Shown: positions 5,866 to 7,781 of the stretch, in pieces
Numbering within the stretch: the first letter of the stretch is position 1
How the letters are laid out: every line of letters begins with the position of its first letter
Assembly: GCA_043804925.1 (NCBI GenBank)
Contig: JAZDIP010000020.1
Location: 1-7,781 of the forward strand
DNA length: 7,781 nt
Origin: ChocPot-Mid sp043804925
GTDB lineage: Bacteria > Bacteroidota > Ignavibacteria > Kapaibacteriales > UBA2268
Direction: 5' to 3'
The notes under the pieces: model-generated
Seen by the model: the letters and a program-made list of their open reading frames with translations, nothing else
Told to the model about the DNA's origin: nothing
The model's database searches: none
Translations under genes and position numbers: made by a program

Positions 5866-7683
5866 CTAACTTTCCCCTTCAAATCCATACATCGAGTCAA
5901 TCAGTTGTGCAAACTTTCTTTCTACAACAAATCGCTTAACATCCATTTTGGGTGTTAACTCTCCGTTTTCAACAGAAAATAGTTGAGACAGCATTGAAAA
6001 TTTTCTAACCCGCTCGTATTTTGCCAAATCACTTTGAAGCCGGTCAATATCCTGTTTAACAGTCCTGATTATCTTTTCATTAGAAATAAGTTCCGTCACA
6101 TTGTCATATTTTATGTCAAAGGTTTTAGCCAGTTTTTGTAATTGTTCGAAATCAGGAGTAATAAGTGCAGTGCAATATTCCCTCCTGTCTCCAATTAAAA
6201 TACATTGTTCAATATAGGGACTTTGGGTTAAAAGACTCTCAATTGGCTGTGGAGCTATGTTTTTTCCTCCGCTACTGACAAGTATATCCTTTTTCCTTCC
6301 TGTAATTTTAATATTTCCTTTCTCTGTAAATTTGCCAATATCACCGGTATAAAGCCAGCCATCTTCGTCAATGGCTTCGTCTGTAGCAACTTTATCTCCC
6401 CAGTACCCCTTCATAACATTAGGTCCTCTGGCTAATAGTTCGCCATCTTCAAGAAATTTTACTTCTACATTAAAAAATGGCTTTCCTATAGACCCAATTT
6501 CAATGCTATCGAGCCGGTTCGCACTAATTACCGGTGATGCTTCAGTCAAACCGTATCCTTCAATAACCGTCATACCGGATGCAAGAAAGAACTCGCATAC
6601 GTGGTCTCTGAGAGCTGCTCCACCGGAAACAAACATTCTTAAATTCCCGCCGAAAGTCTCGCGAATTTTTGAAAATACAAGTTTATCGGCTAATGAATAT
6701 TTTAATTTTAAAGTTATAGGAATTCTTTCTTTATTCAAATTTCTTCTAACATAATTTTTCCCTGTTTCAACAGCCATTTCAAATATTTTTCTTTTAGCAG
6801 GGGATTCTGATTCCATTTTGCTGTATATCTTCTTTTTAACAATTTCCAGTAATCTCGGAACTGTAGTCATCATAGTAGGTTTTACTTCCTGTAAGTTTAC
6901 AGCTACTGTCTCGAGCGATTCGGCTAAAGCAACAGTACCGCCTGTAGCTAATGCAGAATAATATCCGGTTGTTCTTTCATAAGAATGGCACATTGGCAGA
7001 AATGACAAGAAAATATCTTTATCGCTAAGCGGGATAGCATCAAAGACTCCTTCGATATTCGATAAGATATTTTTATGTGTGAGCATAACACCTTTGGGGT
7101 CGCCAGTTGTGCCGCTTGTATATATAATTGTCGCAAGGTCATCGGTGTTAATTCTGCTCATTCTTTCGCGAAGAAGCAATTTCCTTTCTTCGGAGCTACG
7201 TAATTCCCTGCCTCTTTGCATAACTTCAGCCATAGATTTTACGGATACATCTGTAGTCTTAAAATCATTATTCATTACGATTACATGTCGTAATGAAGGC
7301 AGGTCTTTTTTAAATTCAAGAATCTTTTGAAGTTGAAAGTTATTTGAAACTACTACAGCAGTTGCTGTGCAATTACCAAAAATATATTGTTCCTGTTTTG
7401 AGGATAAAGTCGGGAAAATCGGTACATCGACAGCACCAACACTAAGTATGCCGAGGTCTGATATAATCCATTTAACACGATTTTCAGAAACAATTCCAAC
7501 CCGGTCTCTTTCTCTGATACCAAGTTCCATTAAACCCAATGCAAAGCATTCGACCATCTCTCTGACCTCTTCATGGTTGATGCTTTTATATTCACCCTGA
7601 AATTTGTACATTATAGCCGCTTTTGAATTACCATACTTGTTGGCAAGTTCATTATACATAGCAGGAAGTGTTTCAAAACGCAT
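5866..7683 (-). CDS. Long-chain acyl-CoA synthetase (AMP-forming, COG1022 type)
   Basis: This enzyme activates long-chain fatty acids to acyl-CoA with ATP, via an acyl-adenylate, in the cytoplasm or at the inner membrane face. At 605 residues it is full length for the bacterial FadD15-like family. The adenylate-forming motifs are all present: the phosphate-binding loop YTSGTTGDPKG (188-198), the VSGGAAL region (352-358), YGLTE (377-381), YTGD with Asp448 binding ATP ribose, and TGRKKD (461-466) with Arg463 at the hinge. SGGKNIAPQPIE (471-482) follows. The C-terminal lid ends with GELTPKMDVKR (574-584), where the conserved LTPTxKxKR motif of the family usually carries the adenylation lysine; here the exact lysine is ambiguous (579 or 583). 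The start ATG has a strong GGAGG four bases upstream. The gene lies upstream of a membrane Fe-S oxidoreductase gene in the same direction, which fits fatty acid degradation; a role in lipid synthesis or recycling of membrane fatty acids is also possible. Confidence 0.95.
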   Translation of the reverse strand: MRFETLPAMYNELANKYGNSKAAIMYKFQGEYKSINHEEVREMVECFALGLMELGIRERDRVGIVSENRVKWIISDLGILSVGAVDVPIFPTLSSKQEQYIFGNCTATAVVVSNNFQLQKILEFKKDLPSLRHVIVMNNDFKTTDVSVKSMAEVMQRGRELRSSEERKLLLRERMSRINTDDLATIIYTSGTTGDPKGVMLTHKNILSNIEGVFDAIPLSDKDIFLSFLPMCHSYERTTGYYSALATGGTVALAESLETVAVNLQEVKPTMMTTVPRLLEIVKKKIYSKMESESPAKRKIFEMAVETGKNYVRRNLNKERIPITLKLKYSLADKLVFSKIRETFGGNLRMFVSGGAALRDHVCEFFLASGMTVIEGYGLTEASPVISANRLDSIEIGSIGKPFFNVEVKFLEDGELLARGPNVMKGYWGDKVATDEAIDEDGWLYTGDIGKFTEKGNIKITGRKKDILVSSGGKNIAPQPIESLLTQSPYIEQCILIGDRREYCTALITPDFEQLQKLAKTFDIKYDNVTELISNEKIIRTVKQDIDRLQSDLAKYERVRKFSMLSQLFSVENGELTPKMDVKRFVVERKFAQLIDSMYGFEGES

Positions 7684-7687
7684 AAAT

Positions 7688-7692
7688 CCTCC
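7688..7692 (-). promoter_or_regulatory. Strong Shine-Dalgarno site GGAGG of the acyl-CoA synthetase gene
   Basis: On the minus strand GGAGG stands four bases before ATG 7683, which supports this start. It is the best ribosome binding site in the window; the downstream oxidoreductase has only a weak one. Confidence 0.8.
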
Positions 7693-7781
7693 AATAAATT
7701 TTAAAATTCAAGAATATGATGCTAATAAAATAAGAAATCATTTAATATAAATAAAATAAATTATTTTAATTTTTTTAAATT
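7693..7781 (-). promoter_or_regulatory. Probable promoter region of the acyl-CoA synthetase gene, extremely AT-rich
   Basis: The 89 bases before the ribosome binding site contain few G or C, and the outer 40 almost none, as in an UP-element-like upstream region. A minus-strand TATTCTTG (7716-7709) differs at one position from the TAnnTTTG -7 box of Bacteroidota. No matching -33 element is seen. The 12-base palindrome AATTTTAAAATT (7697-7708) lies next to it. Location is plausible; the exact promoter is a guess. Confidence 0.3.

Noticed and set aside
2755..5952. CCCAAAATGG occurs at 2755-2764, 5840-5849 and, inverted, 5943-5952
   Set aside because: One copy is inside the acyl-CoA synthetase coding sequence (PKMD) and the others lie in unrelated contexts; probably chance.
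6371..6754. 127-codon plus-strand frame, and others at 7079-7330 and 7367-7600
   Set aside because: All are antisense to the acyl-CoA synthetase, whose motifs cover the same bases.
1..7781. Defence system, CRISPR array or intact transposon
   Set aside because: No spaced direct repeats, no transposase or integrase motifs and no defence nuclease/helicase sets. The only mobile-DNA hint is the truncated Replic_Relax-like fragment.

Overview
The window is AT-rich and bacterial. Gene content and protein style suggest the Bacteroidota/Chlorobi side of the FCB group, for example Ignavibacteria- or Kapabacteria-like lineages. The pointers are a long-chain acyl-CoA synthetase of the eukaryote-like (COG1022) type, a membrane heterodisulfide-reductase-like Fe-S oxidoreductase, and a very large Asn/Tyr/Gly-rich surface-type protein. 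This placement is an inference from style; there is no rRNA or marker gene to test it.

Layout from left to right. Positions 1-2259, minus strand, are one uninterrupted reading frame of 753 codons that leaves the window at its left edge. It encodes the C-terminal part of a large extracellular-looking protein that has no visible signal peptide or convincing start. Immediately upstream, in a different frame, lies the middle of a protein resembling the replication-relaxation (Replic_Relax) family, ending at about 2245 and opening at about 2759. The two incomplete genes meet near an A6 tract at 2245-2250. This is a real recombination or deletion scar, a frameshifted fusion gene, or an assembly chimera. 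Positions 2760-3003 hold no convincing gene. A small plus-strand gene (3019-3420) encodes a protein with two membrane segments and an exported domain of about 70 residues. Two hairpins follow between it and the convergent gene on the right.

The right-hand 4.2 kb is the metabolic core, all on the minus strand. A 605-residue long-chain acyl-CoA synthetase (5866-7683) is followed, after a 305-bp gap, by a 673-residue membrane Fe-S oxidoreductase (3539-5560). The latter has a heme-b-type membrane domain, two [4Fe-4S] motifs and two CCG-type domains. This architecture matches proteins proposed to pass electrons from ETF to menaquinone. The pair therefore suggests fatty acid activation next to the route by which beta-oxidation electrons enter the quinone pool. 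The Etf and acyl-CoA dehydrogenase genes are not in the window.

I found no tRNA, rRNA, CRISPR array, intact transposase or recognisable defence system. The point most worth checking is the junction at 2240-2260.
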